A stretch of 64,000 bases of DNA from Sorex araneus (GCF_027595985.1 NC_073304.1:218000000-218063999), one strand, 5' to 3'. Shown: positions 35,308 through 47,082, numbered from the stretch's first letter. The notes: generated by a model not told the origin, from the letters alone. Made by a program: numbers and translations.

Positions 35308-35775
35308 TCATTTGCCCTGCGGAGAGGAAAGGACCTGCGGAGGAAATGCTGCAGAGCCGTGGCCGTGGGTGCGAGGGCTCCCAGGACAAGGATGTTTGAA
35401 TGAAGAGCTGATAGATCCACCCAGGTCAAGTTGCTTGGGTCGGCTTGGAGTGGTGATCTTGGGGACCGCCTGACAGAGTACGGGGGGAGCTGGTGGCCAC
35501 TCGTGGTGCAAAGCAGACTGCTGGGAGGGAGGTAAGGAAAGGGCCCAGCTCTGCTGTGGGCCTGGGGGATTTCGAGGGCTCCAGCAGGCTCTCGCTCGCC
35601 TCTGGGACCTGTCCCTGCACACAGAGAAGCTTCTAGAAGCCCTGGAGGAAGGGGTCAGGGCACTCCATCCTCCCGACCACACATTCCACAGTAGGTCCAG
35701 GACACTGCCATTGTCTTTCTGTCGGTAGAGGTATTTCTCCAAAGCGCTCATGGTTGATATTTGCATATATATCAC
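35308..35775 (-). other. Unrecognised open frame (155 codons) in GC-rich unique DNA
   Basis: Starts MIYMQ, with an internal Met at codon 9 beginning MSALEKYLYRQKDNG and continuing VLDLLWNVWSGG, then a Pro/Ser-rich stretch. It is not SINE, L1 or R. I see no TATA box, splice sites or poly(A) signal. An overlapping second frame also reads open. It could be a decayed retrocopy or chance in GC-rich DNA. I do not recognise the protein. Confidence 0.3.
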
Positions 35776-36132
35776 TTTGACCTATCCACTTAGGCATTTG
35801 GATGTCTCTCGAAGTACTTAGGCATTTGACATATTTTTAGAAACACTTTGATATGGTTAGTTCTGGAGCCAAGAATCAAAACCTTGTTCAAACAACTATG
35901 GAGTCTTACCATCTTTTAAGGCCTGCATCTTCCAGAATGCTTTCCCATCCTCACCCCCATTCCTAATTTATTAGTTCTTCTCCTTCCACAAGCATCTTCC
36001 TTCTTATTGTCCTTAGAGTTTCTAAGCAAGAGGTAAGTTCCTACTTACCACTTGCTATTATTTTAATTCTCCTTAAAAATAAAAAGGCATAAAAAATAAG
36101 AATAAAAAAGCATATTTACCATAAGAACATTT
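35776..36132. other. Unique AT-rich intergenic DNA
   Basis: Nothing recognised. Confidence 0.6.
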
Positions 36133-36149
36133 GAACATAGAGATTTTTT

Positions 36150-36646
36150 TTAATTTATTTTATTGAATCACCATGTGGAAAGTTACAAAGTTCTCAGGCT
36201 TATGTCTCAGTTATACAATGCTCAAACACCCATCCCTTCACCACTGCCCATATTCCACCACCAATAAAAACAAAAACAAAACAAAAACAAAAACAAAAAA
36301 CAAAAAACAAAACAAAACAAAAAAAACCCAGTATACATCCCACCCCTCACCCCCCAAACCCCTCCCTGCGTGACTGATAATTTCACTTCCTTTTCTCTTT
36401 ACCTTGATTACATTCCAGATTTCAACACCAAACTCACTATTGTTGTTGGAGTTTCAACACAGACTCACTATTTTTGTTGGAATTTATCCCACAAGAATAC
36501 AGCTCTATTGACAAGGAAATATTTGATAATAAGTTTTCCACTGATGAGAATGAAGAGATAAAAAGTTTACAATTTCTGTATTACAGTAATTAAGTCCAGG
36601 GAGATTTAAGTTGGAAAATGAATCATTTACCTTCCTGGAACAGCAT
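36150..36646 (-). mobile_element. R element, 5'-truncated
   Basis: GAACATAGAGATTTTTT duplications at 36133-36149 and 36647-36663. An (ACAAA)n-like expansion lies at 36265-36325. Confidence 0.94.
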
Positions 36647-36811
36647 GAACATAGAGATTTTTTAAAGATATAAAAATTTATGAGTAATACATTTATTTCA
36701 GAAAAATTAGAAAATGCATGGAAATATGTAGAAGAGAAGTAAATATTACTTTCCACTATTCATACAGAGACACTGTCACCATTTTTTATGTAGATGGCTT
36801 GAGATAGTTTT

Positions 36812-36978
36812 TTTGCTTTTTGGGTCACACCCATTGATGCACAGGGGTTAATCCTGGCTCATGCACTCAGGAATTACTCCTGGCAGTGCTCAGGGGACCA
36901 TATGGGATGCTGGGAATCGTACCCGTGTTGGCCGCGTGCAAGGCAAACAACCTACCCGCTATGCTATCACACCAGCCC
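36812..36978 (-). mobile_element. SINE A
   Basis: Short duplication GCTTGAGAT on each side. Confidence 0.93.
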
Positions 36979-37177
36979 CTTGCTTGAGATTTTTAAAAAG
37001 TATGCATGCAAATTTGTGTAATTATTTTCTTACAAAAGTAGGAGATCCTGTTTATTTTGCCTGGAACCTAGGTCTTTCCCATTTCTCACTGATACTTGAT
37101 ACCAATACAAACACATTTTTTCTTTTTGGTGCCAAATATCATGAACCTGAATACTCTTTCAATTTGTTTTGTTTTGT

Positions 37178-37327
37178 TTTTGCCACATAGGGTGGTGCCC
37201 ACAGCTTACTCCTAGCTCAGGGCTCACTCCTGGCTGGACTCAGGGGACCATGTAGGATGCTGGGAAGAAAACCAAGGTTGACCTCATGCAAGGCAAGCTT
37301 CCTCCCCATTGTGCTGTTTCTCTGGCC
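37178..37327 (-). mobile_element. SINE A, diverged
   Basis: TGCCACATAGGGTGGTGCCC to GTGCTGTTTCTCTGGCC. Confidence 0.8.
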
Positions 37328-37361
37328 TGAACGGAATATTCTTTTTTGTTTGTTTGTTTGT

Positions 37362-37514
37362 TTGTTTTGGGGACATCCTTGGCAGTACACAGGGGTCACT
37401 CCTGACTCCTACTGAGAAATTCTTTCTAGTGGTACTAAGGGAGCCATATGGGATACCAGGTTGGACCTGTGCAAGGCAAGCACCTTCCCTACTGTACTAT
37501 TTCTTCAGCTCCAT
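37362..37514 (-). mobile_element. SINE A, diverged
   Basis: Lacks part of box B (ACCAGGTTGGACCTGTGC). Confidence 0.78.
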
Positions 37515-37527
37515 AAACTTAAACATT

Positions 37528-37699
37528 ATTTTTTTCCTTTTTGGGTCACACCCAGCAATGCACAGGGGTTACTCCTGGCTCTGCACTCAGGAATTACTCC
37601 TGGAGGTGCTCAGGGAACCATATGGGATGCTGGGAATCGAACCCGGGTCGGCTGAGTGCAAGGCAAATGCCCTATCCACTGTGCTATTGCTCCAGCCCC
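37528..37699 (-). mobile_element. SINE A
   Basis: AAACTTAAACATT duplications at 37515-37527 and 37700-37712; inserted next to the older copy. Confidence 0.95.
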
Positions 37700-37774
37700 A
37701 AACTTAAACATTTTTAATGATTGCATAACGTTCCTTCAATAGGCTTGGATGGGTGTTTTAAAACAAGTTGTTAG

Positions 37775-37990
37775 GGGCTGGAGTGATAGCACAACGGGTA
37801 GGGCGTTTGCCTTGCATGCGGCCAAACCGGGTTTGATTCCCAGCATCCCATCAGGTCCCCTGAGCACCACCAGGAGTAACTCCTGAGCACCACCAGGAGT
37901 AACTCCTGAGTGCAGAGCCAGGAGTAACCCCTGTGCATTGGCAGGTATGACCCTAAAAAAGCAAAAAAATAAAATAAAATAAAATAAAAT
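37775..37990 (+). mobile_element. SINE A with internal tandem duplication
   Basis: AAAACAAGTTGTTAG duplications at 37760-37774 and 37991-38005. The GAGCACCACCAGGAGTAACT part occurs twice; the tail is (AAAAT)n. Confidence 0.95.
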
Positions 37991-38311
37991 AAAACAAGTT
38001 GTTAGTTCTTTGCTGATGGGAATTTTAGTAGGTCTAATTTTTCACTACCCTAAGATACTGCTGGAAGATGAGCATAAAATAAAACGTGATAATAGTAATT
38101 TAGTTATATAATAACACAAAATAATAGTTGAAAGGGCTCTTTCTTCTATTCCATGTTTTCTGGAGGACCCGGAAGTTCAGAGGAGGACATAGACAAAGAT
38201 TTTTCTATTTCCCTTTCTGGATTTTTATGGATAGGATCAGAAAAATAGACACTTCAGATTTCTCATCTGCATCTCAATTACTAAGGTGAGTCCTACAGTA
38301 AGAATTGATAG

Positions 38312-38586
38312 GTGCATATGCTGCCTGAGCCCATGTGCTGCTTGTGCCCACATGGCCGAGCACATGTGTCTCCCGAGCACATGTGTCGCCCGCATCTCCC
38401 CTCTTGAGATGTGTACTTTCATGCTTTCATGTCTAAAGCTCGGTTATGTGTAGGGTCTTCCTCCACCCTGGGAGAAGCCCGTGTTCTCTCTTGAGCACGT
38501 TATTTTCACTATTGTCTCTCCCACTTATCCCTTCCTCCTTCCTTGGGAAACTTCTAAATAAAATCTATTTACTTCAAAAAAAAAAA
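38312..38586 (+). mobile_element. 275 bp polyadenylated retrocopy of unknown transcript
   Basis: AGAATTGATAG duplications at 38301-38311 and 38587-38597, AATAAA at 38557-38562, and an A run from 38576. These show L1-type insertion of a Pol II-like transcript. The CT-rich end before AATAAA resembles the R region of an LTR, so the parent may be an endogenous retrovirus LTR transcript. No tRNA-like boxes are present. Confidence 0.7.
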
Positions 38587-38599
38587 AGAATTGATAGTC

Positions 38600-39051
38600 A
38601 CCAATGCAGATACTCCTTCCAAATTGTGTTCCAGAAGTCAGTCCTCAGGATTTAGCAGAGAAGAAATTATCCTTGGCCCCAAATTTGATTAAGGCTTAAC
38701 CCTTAATCAAAATAACTCCATTCCAATAAGTTTGGTTCCTTGGATTTTTCTCATACCCAAAAGGATCAAATTGGACATTTCTACCACTAGAGAGGTCGTC
38801 GTGTCAAATAGTCCTGGATGAGGTTGAACAGGGCTACTAGAGGGACAAAACACAGAGGGCTAAACCTTGAGGGGTCTTAAAAGGCCACGAAGCCCAGATC
38901 TCCCTCCCCTGCCTCCTCTATCCCATGACCTGGCAGGTGGAGGGAGGAATGTTGATGATCTAATGGAGAGGTGCCCCTTGGTTTCAGCCACCAGGACACC
39001 AGCAATGGAACTGCTGGCTGAAAGAATATACTAAAATATACATACATATAT
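38600..39051. other. Unique intergenic DNA
   Basis: Nothing recognised. Confidence 0.55.
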
Positions 39052-39164
39052 TGATTTTGGACCATTCTTGGCAATGCTCAGGGGTTACACCTGAATCTGC
39101 AACTCAGGAACTACTCCTGATGGTACTCGGGGCTTCTGAGGATCAAACCTTGGGTAAACCATGT
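39052..39164 (-). mobile_element. SINE A, 3' part (split by SINE B)
   Basis: Continues at 39436-39486. Confidence 0.88.
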
Positions 39165-39435
39165 CACTGTCACTGTCATTCCGTTGCTCATCAGTTTGCT
39201 CGAGCGGGCACCAGTAACGTCTCCATTGTGAGACTTTGCAAGGCAAAGTCTGTGCAAGGCAAGCACCATCCTGTTTTTGGCATGTTGAATATGCCATGTG
39301 TAGCTTGCCAGGCTCTGTAGTGAGGGCGAGGTACTCTCGGTAGCTTGCCAGGCTCTCGGAGAGGGGCGGAGGAATCGAACCCAGGTCAGGTGCGTGCAAG
39401 GCAAACGCCCTACCACTGTGCTATCGCTCCAGCCC
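39165..39435 (-). mobile_element. SINE B nested in SINE A
   Basis: TGGGTAAACCATGT duplications at 39151-39164 and 39436-39449. Around 39235-39270 it carries an extra GCAAGGCAAAGTCTGTGCAA stretch in place of the TTGTTGTTA part, apparently a gene-conversion or template-switch scar. Confidence 0.92.
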
Positions 39436-39486
39436 TGGGTAAACCATGTGCAAGGCAAATGTCCTATCCACTGTACCATTGCTCCT
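39436..39486 (-). mobile_element. SINE A, 5' part (split by SINE B)
   Basis: AAGGCAAATGTCCTATCC to CATTGCTCC. Confidence 0.85.
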
Positions 39487-39499
39487 ATATATACTCCTT

Positions 39500-39672
39500 T
39501 TTTTGGGGGGTTTTGGGTCACACCTGACAATTCTCACCGGTTACTCCTGGCTCTGCACTGAGGAATTACTCCTGATTGTGCTTGGGGGATCATATTGGAT
39601 GCCAGGGATCAAACACAGGTTGGCCATGTTCAAGACAAATACTCTACCTGAGGTACTATTGCTCCAGCCCCA
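39500..39672 (-). mobile_element. SINE A, diverged
   Basis: TTTTGGGTCACACCTGACAAT to TACTATTGCTCCAGCCCC. Confidence 0.9.
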
Positions 39673-39987
39673 TATCTGCTATTTTCTTGAAGAATTTTGA
39701 TACCAGGGATTAAATGGTTCTTGGAAAAGTTTTGTCCACTTATATGCTATCAATGTATTTATGCCTTTTTCCTGTTCCCTTGATGATATGGTTATTATAA
39801 TGGACACTCTAGACCTATTTTGATGTTGAAACTGACATCTCATTATTGTACTTTGCCTTTCTTTGATTACTGGTGTGGGTCACAGGGAACTTTTTGATTC
39901 ACCATTAGTAGTTTAGAAATTCCTTTTGTGCAGCATGCATCCATTGTTGAGGTGGCTCTCTCTAAAACAGATCTGCACAAGAAATTC

Positions 39988-39988
39988 T

Positions 39989-40063
<75 letters not shown>
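39988..40063. repeat. (GT)n(GA)n compound microsatellite
   Basis: About 12 GT units then about 25 GA units. Confidence 0.95.
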
Positions 40064-40066
<3 letters not shown>

Positions 40067-40429
40067 AGCCCCAAACTAGCTGATAGGGTAAGTACAATGA
40101 AATCCCTGAACCATGCAGCATTGCTATTGCTGAAATGAACACTTTACTTAATAGGCTCTTGGCTTTCTAGCTGTACTCAGTCCCCCCAAGAAAGTGAGTC
40201 AAAATTTCTATCTCCCAGGATGAGGAAGGTTGAGGGCAGTAGTGGAGTAACAGTGGTTAAGGAAGGAAGATTTGGGGGAATTAGGAGATCGAAGATAAAT
40301 CAGTTCAATTAACAAACTGCAGATTCTTGGAATGGAAGATGTATCCTCAATTGGCCGATACCAAAATTTTTTTTTTAATTGTGAAAATGCTTTCTTTATT
40401 TTGAATGCTTCAGTGTTTGTTCAGATATG
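40064..40429. other. Unique intergenic DNA
   Basis: Nothing recognised. Confidence 0.55.
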
Positions 40430-40518
40430 GTTTTTTTTTATTTTTTTTTATTTTTAAATTTATTTATTTTTAATTAGAGAATCACCGTGAGGGTACAGTT
40501 ACAGATTTATACACTTTT

Positions 40519-40691
40519 TTTTTTTTTGGTTTTTGGGTCACACCTGGCGATGCACAGGGGTTACTCCTGGCTCTGCACTCAGGAATTACTCCTGGCAGTG
40601 CTCAGGGGACCATATGGGATGCTGGGATTTGAACCCGGGTCGGCCACGTGCAAGGCAAACGCCCTACCCGCTATGCTATCACTCCAGCCCC
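40519..40691 (-). mobile_element. SINE A inside L1 3' UTR
   Basis: Perfect CAGATTTATACACTTTT duplications at 40502-40518 and 40692-40708. Confidence 0.96.
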
Positions 40692-41105
40692 CAGATTTAT
40701 ACACTTTTGTGCTTATACTTCCCTCATACAAAGTTCGGGAACCCATCCCTTCACCAGTGCCCATTCTCCACCACCCGTAAACCCAGCGTCCCTCCCACCC
40801 TCCCCAATCCCATCTCCCCCCCACCCCACCCTGCCACTGTGGCAAGGCATTCCCTTCTGTTCTCTCTCTCTAATTAGCTGTTGTGGTTTGCAATAAAGGT
40901 GTTGAGTGGCCGCTGTGCTCAGTCTCTAGCCCTCATTCAGCCCGCAACTCCCTTCCCCCACATGGCCTTCGACTACAATGTAGTTGGTGATCGCTTCTCT
41001 GAGTTGACCTTTCCCCGGAACGTGAGGCCAGCCTCGAAGCCATGGAGTCAACCTCCTGGTACTTATTTCTACAGTTCTTGGGTGTTAGTCTCCCACTCTG
41101 TTATT

Positions 41106-41905
41106 CTATATACCATAGATGAGTGCAATCTTTCTATGTCTGTCTCTCTCTTTCTGACTCATTTCACTCAGCATGAAACTTTTCATGCCCATCCACTTAA
41201 CTACAAAATTCTTGACCTCCTTTTTTCTAACAGCTGCATAGTATTCCATTGTATAGATGTACCAAAGTTTCCTCAACCAGTCATCCGTTCTGGGGCATTC
41301 GGGTTTTTTCCAGATTCTGGCTATTGTAAACAGTGCTGCGATGAACATACATGTGCAGATGTTGTTTCGATTGTACTTTTTTGCCTCTCTGGGATATATT
41401 CCCAGCAGTGGTATTGCTGGGTCAAATGGGAATTCAATATCTAATTTTTTGAGAGTCGTCCAAATTGTTTTCCAGAAGGGCTGAACCAGTCGGCATTCCC
41501 ACCAGCAGTGAAGAAGGGTCCCTTTCTCCCCACATCCTCTCCAACAGCGGTTGCTTTTTTTCTTTTGGATGTGTGCTAGTCTCTGTGGTGTGAGGTGGTA
41601 TCTCATGGTTGTTTTGATCTGCATCTCTCTGATGATTAGTGATGCAGAGCACTTTTTCATGTGCCTTTTGGCCATTCGTATTTCTTCCTTGGTAAAGTTT
41701 CTGTTCATTTCTTCGCCCCATTTTTTGATGGGGTTGGATGTTTTCTTCTTGTAGAGTTCAACCAGTGCTTTATATACCATTGATATCAACCCCTTATCTG
41801 ATGGGTATTGTGTAAATATCCTTTCCCATTCTGTGGATAGTCTTTGGATTCTGGTCAATGTATCTCTTGCGGTGCAAAATTTAAACAGTCTGTCGGCCTT
41901 GATTT
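41106..41905 (-). pseudogene. L1 ORF2 C-terminal fragment, open frame
   Basis: About 265 uninterrupted codons from [15 protein letters not shown] to [11 protein letters not shown]. They include [20 protein letters not shown], the Cys motif region [43 protein letters not shown] and [12 protein letters not shown]. Endonuclease and reverse transcriptase domains are missing. The open frame implies a young insertion. Confidence 0.93.
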
Positions 41906-41925
41906 TAGACAGAGAACACAACTTG

Positions 41926-41940
41926 CCAGCAGGTGGCGCC
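41926..41940 (+). promoter_or_regulatory. CTCF-like motif 1
   Basis: CCAGCAGGTGGCGCC fits the core CTCF consensus at every position, just outside the L1 truncation point. Sequence match only; binding unknown. Confidence 0.5.
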
Positions 41941-42125
41941 AGACCACAGGTTGGACTTGCCATACAAGTCCTTACTGGCAACAGTTAAAATATTTTATTC
42001 TAATTTTCTTCTTACTGAATAGTATTTCCTTGATACTTACATATCTTGTTACCTTATGGTTTCTGTTTTTGAATTTTTGTGGTAGAGAGCCTCTACCTTT
42101 TCTTCAATCAATATGTACTTAAAGT

Positions 42126-42380
42126 TAAAAAAAATTAATTTAAGAACTGTGATTTACAAAGTTACTCATACTTAGGTTTTAGGCATTCAATATTTCGACA
42201 TTAATCCTACCACCAGTGTCAACTTCCCTCCACCGGTGTTCCCATGCTCCCCACCCTACCACCTGCCGCCTTGACAGGCACATCTCAAAGTTCTGTGGTT
42301 GGAATTGAGATCTCATGTTTTCAGCGGTGCTGAGTCTGTGCTTTGTATATAGAGCTGTACAATTCTCCCACAATATCAGT
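42126..42380 (-). mobile_element. L1 3' UTR fragment
   Basis: GAACTGTGATTTACAAAG, GGCATTCAATATTTCG and CTCCACCGGTGTTCCC match the other L1-like 3' ends at 15.0, 52.3 and 61.1 kb. Confidence 0.7.
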
Positions 42381-42564
42381 ATAACCGGGGCTCCTGACCC
42401 CAAGCTCCCCAATTACTTCCTCAATATGTAATTTACAAAAGAAGTAAGTCTTTAGGGCTTGCTTTCTTATATTTATGGAACTTCAGTAGAATTAATTTTG
42501 GTGTTGCATGAAGGTGTTCACACCTTCCTCAGTTCCACCCTTCCTTTATTTTTATTTCCCCTCC

Positions 42565-42722
42565 CTTGGGCCACACCTGGCTGTGTTCAGGGCTTGCCTT
42601 TGGCTCTGTGCTCAGGGATCACTCCTGGCAGTTCTTGGGGGACTATATGTGGTGCCAGAGATCAAATCAGGGTCAGCTGCATGCAAAGCAAGTGCCGTAA
42701 CCCCTGTACTATGTCCAGCCCT
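42565..42722 (-). mobile_element. SINE A, diverged
   Basis: CTTGGGCCACACCTGGCTG to CTGTACTATGTCCAGCCC. Confidence 0.85.
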
Positions 42723-42995
42723 TCCTTTGTTAACTCATGATTCCAACTGCCTGTATTGAGTAACTCCACATCTGATCTGGAAAGCCCATTCTTATAATAG
42801 GTGGGTCTGTTTCTGGGGTGTTGATTTCTGAGTCTGTGTGATGCATTGTTATAATTGTAACTTTATATTGCTTTCTTAAATCTTGTCCTCTGGCAGCCCT
42901 GAGATGGTGACATGTGTGCAGAGGGTTATCCAGGAGTCCTTTTGAGGAGGTCAATATGTAGGGAAGCCAGGGTTAGGTCAGAGGGAGAGGCCAAC

Positions 42996-43083
42996 TGTAT
43001 ATTTTTGTTTGTTTTTTGTGGGATTGGACCCAGGTCTCATGCACGCTAGGCATGTGCTTTGCCCTGAGCCACATCCTTGGCCC
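42996..43083 (-). mobile_element. SINE D relic
   Basis: GGGATTGGACCCAGGTCTC, then CACGCTAGGCATGTGC, then GAGCCACATCCTTGG. Confidence 0.65.
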
Positions 43084-43207
43084 TATAATACTCTTTGAAT
43101 GACTGATCCTTTGTGGAATACCTAATAGTTACTCAGCACCTATCTGCTGAATGAAGATATGAGTGAGAGAACAGTTTCTATGAGAGCAAAGGCAGGTGCA
43201 TAATACA

Positions 43208-43626
<419 letters not shown>

Positions 43627-43789
43627 GCTTTTTGGGTCACACCCGGCGATGCACAGGGGTTACTCCTGGTTCTACACTCAGTAATTACTCCTGGCAGTGC
43701 TCAGGGGACCATATGGGATGCTGGGATTCGAACCTGGGTCGGCCTCGTGCAAGGCAAACACCCTACCCATTGTGCTATTGCTCCAGCCC
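43627..43789 (-). mobile_element. SINE A between two CTTT arrays
   Basis: Near-consensus copy, GCTTTTTGGGTCACACCCGG to GCTCCAGCCCC. Confidence 0.95.
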
Positions 43790-44008
<219 letters not shown>

Positions 44009-44143
44009 CATACTGGGGTTACTCCCAGCTCTGTTTTCAGAAATCACTCCAGATGGGCTCCGGAAACCAAATGAAATACTAAGGATTGAATCCAGGTGGG
44101 CAGTGAGCAAGCACCCTACCTGCTCTACTATCTCTCCAGCCCC
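44009..44143 (-). mobile_element. SINE A, old
   Basis: CATACTGGGGTTACTCCCAG to CTACTATCTCTCCAGCCCC. Confidence 0.82.
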
Positions 44144-44365
44144 TCAGATCTCCATTCAAGAAAGGAACCTCTCCCCATCTCTGGGCGTAGTTAGCTACTC
44201 CAAGGGTCCTCCTTGTTCCATTGGTCAATGACTGAGAGAAACAGTGGTAGCTAAGAGTATTCTCTTTGTTTAGGTGGCCATGAGCCACTCACTGAACCAG
44301 CTGGTGGACAAGACTACACCACTCTCCTGGAAGAGGGCTAGTCTAATCCTTAAGCTACCATCAGG

Positions 44366-44520
44366 AGGGCCAGAGAGAGAGAGTACAGTGGTTAAGGCAT
44401 GGCTGTTGACCCTGGTTCAATTCCCAGCACCACATGTGGTCCCCTGAGCCCCACCAGAAACGATTCCTGGACAATTGCGGGTACTACCCCCTCCCCCTCC
44501 CCCCCCTCCCCACACAAAAA
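44366..44520 (+). mobile_element. SINE A, diverged
   Basis: AGGGCCAGAGAGAGAGAG head, box B GGTTCAATTCCCAGCACC, then a C-rich end. Confidence 0.8.
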
Positions 44521-44691
44521 GGTAACTTCAGGTAAGATCCAAATTTCATTTTTGAGTATCCTTTAAAAATAATTCTGTATGAGTTGATATTTCAAGACCT
44601 TTAGCTTTTCTTAGAGGATTAAAAAGAACAAGGAAATAAGTATGTTTGTATGTATTTATTTATTCCTTTATTGGTGGTGGTGGAGGGGAAT

Positions 44692-44800
44692 TGGGTTATA
44701 TCCACCATTCTCCTCCTGCTCTGCGCTCAGGAGTGACCCCTGGCAGTGTTTGGGGGTACTGTATGTCGCTGGGGGATTCAAACCAGAGTTGGCTGGATCC
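44692..44800 (-). mobile_element. SINE A fragment
   Basis: CTGCGCTCAGGAGTGACCCC to GGGGGATTCAAACCAGAGTTG; 5' end missing. Confidence 0.7.
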
Positions 44801-45412
44801 TGACCTCCTCTTCAGACCCTGGACTTATTATTATTACTATTTAAATGGAATAAGGTTCGCTCTGTCTTCCCATGACCACAGGGATCCACTGTACTCTTTT
44901 ATAACTCTAAGACACGTTCAAGTCTCTCGGGTCCTCTTTTTCCCTATTTATCTGGGAAACATTTTGCTGATTTATCATCCTAGAAAGCGGTTCATCAGAG
45001 TAGGGGCGTTCTCCCAGGGGCTGAGAAGAGGTGGGACTTTGGGACGTGCTCACCCAAAGTGGGACCGTCTTCCTGGATGCCTCTTTCCTTGAAGCTCAGT
45101 CAAGATTCCATGCTAGAAACAAACCCTACGAACATGAGGAATGGGGTTAGGGCATCGGGATGAGTAGTGGGCAGGGGGTGCCGCTGTCTATCTCCCGCCT
45201 TCCTTTGGGTGGAGCCAGGCCTGGGAAAGAAGCCTGGTGGGGGTGGGGGTGGGCTTGCTAGGAACTGCCCTGGAGGTTCCAAGCACTGCCAGGGAGACTC
45301 TGGAAGTCCCCAACAAACCACAGTCCTTGGTCCTCAGACCCCTGCATTGAACTGGCAGCTGCTTGGCCGGGAGAGGTCTCCTGAGAATCTGGCCCCCATC
45401 CAGCTCCCAAAA
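44801..45412. other. Unique, partly GC-rich intergenic DNA
   Basis: 45110-45410 is GC-rich with a (GGGGGT)n-like run; open frames on both strands are unrecognised. Confidence 0.5.
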
Positions 45413-45654
45413 CACTCACTGTCATCCCGTTGCTCATCGCTTTGCTCAAGCGGGCACCAGTAACGTCTCCTTTGCAAGACTTGTTGTTACTGGTTTTGGC
45501 ATATCAAATACACCACGGGTAGCTTGCCAGGCTCTGCCATGTGGGCGGGATACCCTCGGTAGCTTGCCGGGCTCTCCTAGAGGGATGGAGGAATTGAACC
45601 CGGGTCGGCCGTGTGCAAGGCAAATGCCCTACCCGCTGTGCCATTGCTCCAGTC
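45413..45654 (-). mobile_element. SINE B
   Basis: CACTCACTGTCATCCCGTTGC to GTGCCATTGCTCCAG. Near consensus. Confidence 0.95.
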
Positions 45655-45847
45655 CGGATCTGTCTATATAATTTAAAATTGTTTATCTTTTATAAACGGA
45701 ACAAGATTTGCTCAGATAGCTTTATTCAAAAGTTTCCTGAAGCTACTGGGCTAAGGAGGAGAAAAATCTAAAACCTAAACCAAGCCCTAAATAATTTACT
45801 GGAGCCTAAATTTGGAAGCATTTTTATTTGGGCTAAATTTCATTTTG

Positions 45848-45902
45848 CTTATATATATGTGTGTGTATATATATATGTATATATATATATACATATATAT
45901 AA
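45848..45902. repeat. (TA)n-rich microsatellite
   Basis: TATATA with TG and CA steps, next to the 3' end of a SINE A. Confidence 0.93.
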
Positions 45903-46047
45903 TGCCACACCTAACACTTACTCCAGGCTCAGTGCTCAGGGATCACTTCCAGTGGGGCTCAGGGGACCATATGGTATGCTGGAGATTGAACGTGGATCAG
46001 GTATGTGCAAGACAAGTGCCCTACATGCTATACTATCTCTCTAGCCC
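45903..46047 (-). mobile_element. SINE A, diverged
   Basis: GCCACACCTAACACTTACTCC to CTATACTATCTCTCTAGCCCC. Confidence 0.85.
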
Positions 46048-47025
46048 CTTGAGTCAAATTTTAACCAATTTGCAAAAATACTGTGAGGGCGGCTGATGGC
46101 GAGCTCCTCATGAGGGAAGACTGATCATTCATCACTTCTGCAGACGCTTGTCAGCCTCTTCTGCATTCGGGCATTTTCCACAGCACTAGAAAATGTCTGA
46201 TTTTTCCCTCTCCAAAACAGGCCCTTTCTGATGCATGTGAGTTGTTTTCTTGTCATTGGGTATTTTATTCTTCCCAATGAGGACCAGATCCGTTGATTTT
46301 TCACGGAGGTGATGCCCAGGAACATGATGTCGTGGGATGTGGGTGATCATCAAAGAAACAAAGTCTGTCCGTTCAAATATCTTGAAGTTCTGTTAGCAAA
46401 TTTCAAGCCACTCATTGGCCAGGGATGATGCTGGCCTATGGCCTGCAGGTGGCGCTCTCTACCATGCTCTGTGGCCTAGACCAGCGTCAAAGGATGCCTC
46501 TGGTTGATCTGGTTGATCTGCAAAGGAGCACCTCATCTGATTCCACTGCTCCTTTCTTCACCTCCCAGGAGGCCTCAACTTTGGGTGCAACTTATCAGTT
46601 CCCAGGTGCCACAGCATACTGGGCCTTGCTTGCATTTCGCCTGCCCCAGAGACCCAGGTGCTCCTGCCTGCCTGCCCCAGTTTCTGCAGGTAAGACAGGA
46701 ACTGGATATCAGGGGTTTAAGCACCTGGGGGCTGCAAACTAATATTGTTTCAGCAAATATCCAAGATACCTGTGCGTATTTAATTAACTGACAAGATAAA
46801 GATTTATAATTCTTTCCATTGCTCTGCATGTTTGGTGTTGGATCGAAAGATCTGTCTGAATAAACCGAATGACATCTTCTGCTGCATCACAAGACTTTTT
46901 AAAAGTAGAGGTTATGGTTTTCCCCTATGGAAGCGCCATTTTCTCTCTTGAATATGTATTTATCTTTCTCTTCCCTCATATCTCTCTAAATTTTTTTCAA
47001 TAAAGAAATTGCTTCATTAAAAAAA
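46048..47025. other. Unique intergenic DNA ending in a poly(A)-like junction
   Basis: AATAAA at 46999-47004 followed by an A run at 47019-47025 suggests the right part is a retrocopy or an old LTR. I could not find flanking duplications. The GC-richer 46430-46740 part has short unrecognised open frames. Confidence 0.4.
46442..46456 (+). promoter_or_regulatory. CTCF-like motif 2
   Basis: CCTGCAGGTGGCGCT, same orientation as the motif at 41926. One position differs from the best core. Confidence 0.45.
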
Positions 47026-47082
47026 TAAGTTGGTGGTTGGAATTTTTGCTTTGGTTTTTCTTTTTTTGGGGGGGGGGTAAGT

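Larger units (their letters stand above)
40430..41910 (-). mobile_element. L1 (LINE-1), 5'-truncated, 3' 1.5 kb
   Basis: 3' UTR at 40430-41105, ORF2 C-terminus at 41106-41905, T-rich (A-tail) end at left. The 3' UTR contains a later SINE A. Confidence 0.93.

Noticed and set aside
41106-41981. Possible intact L1 ORF2 protein gene
   Set aside because: Only the last 265 or so codons exist; endonuclease and reverse transcriptase parts are absent.
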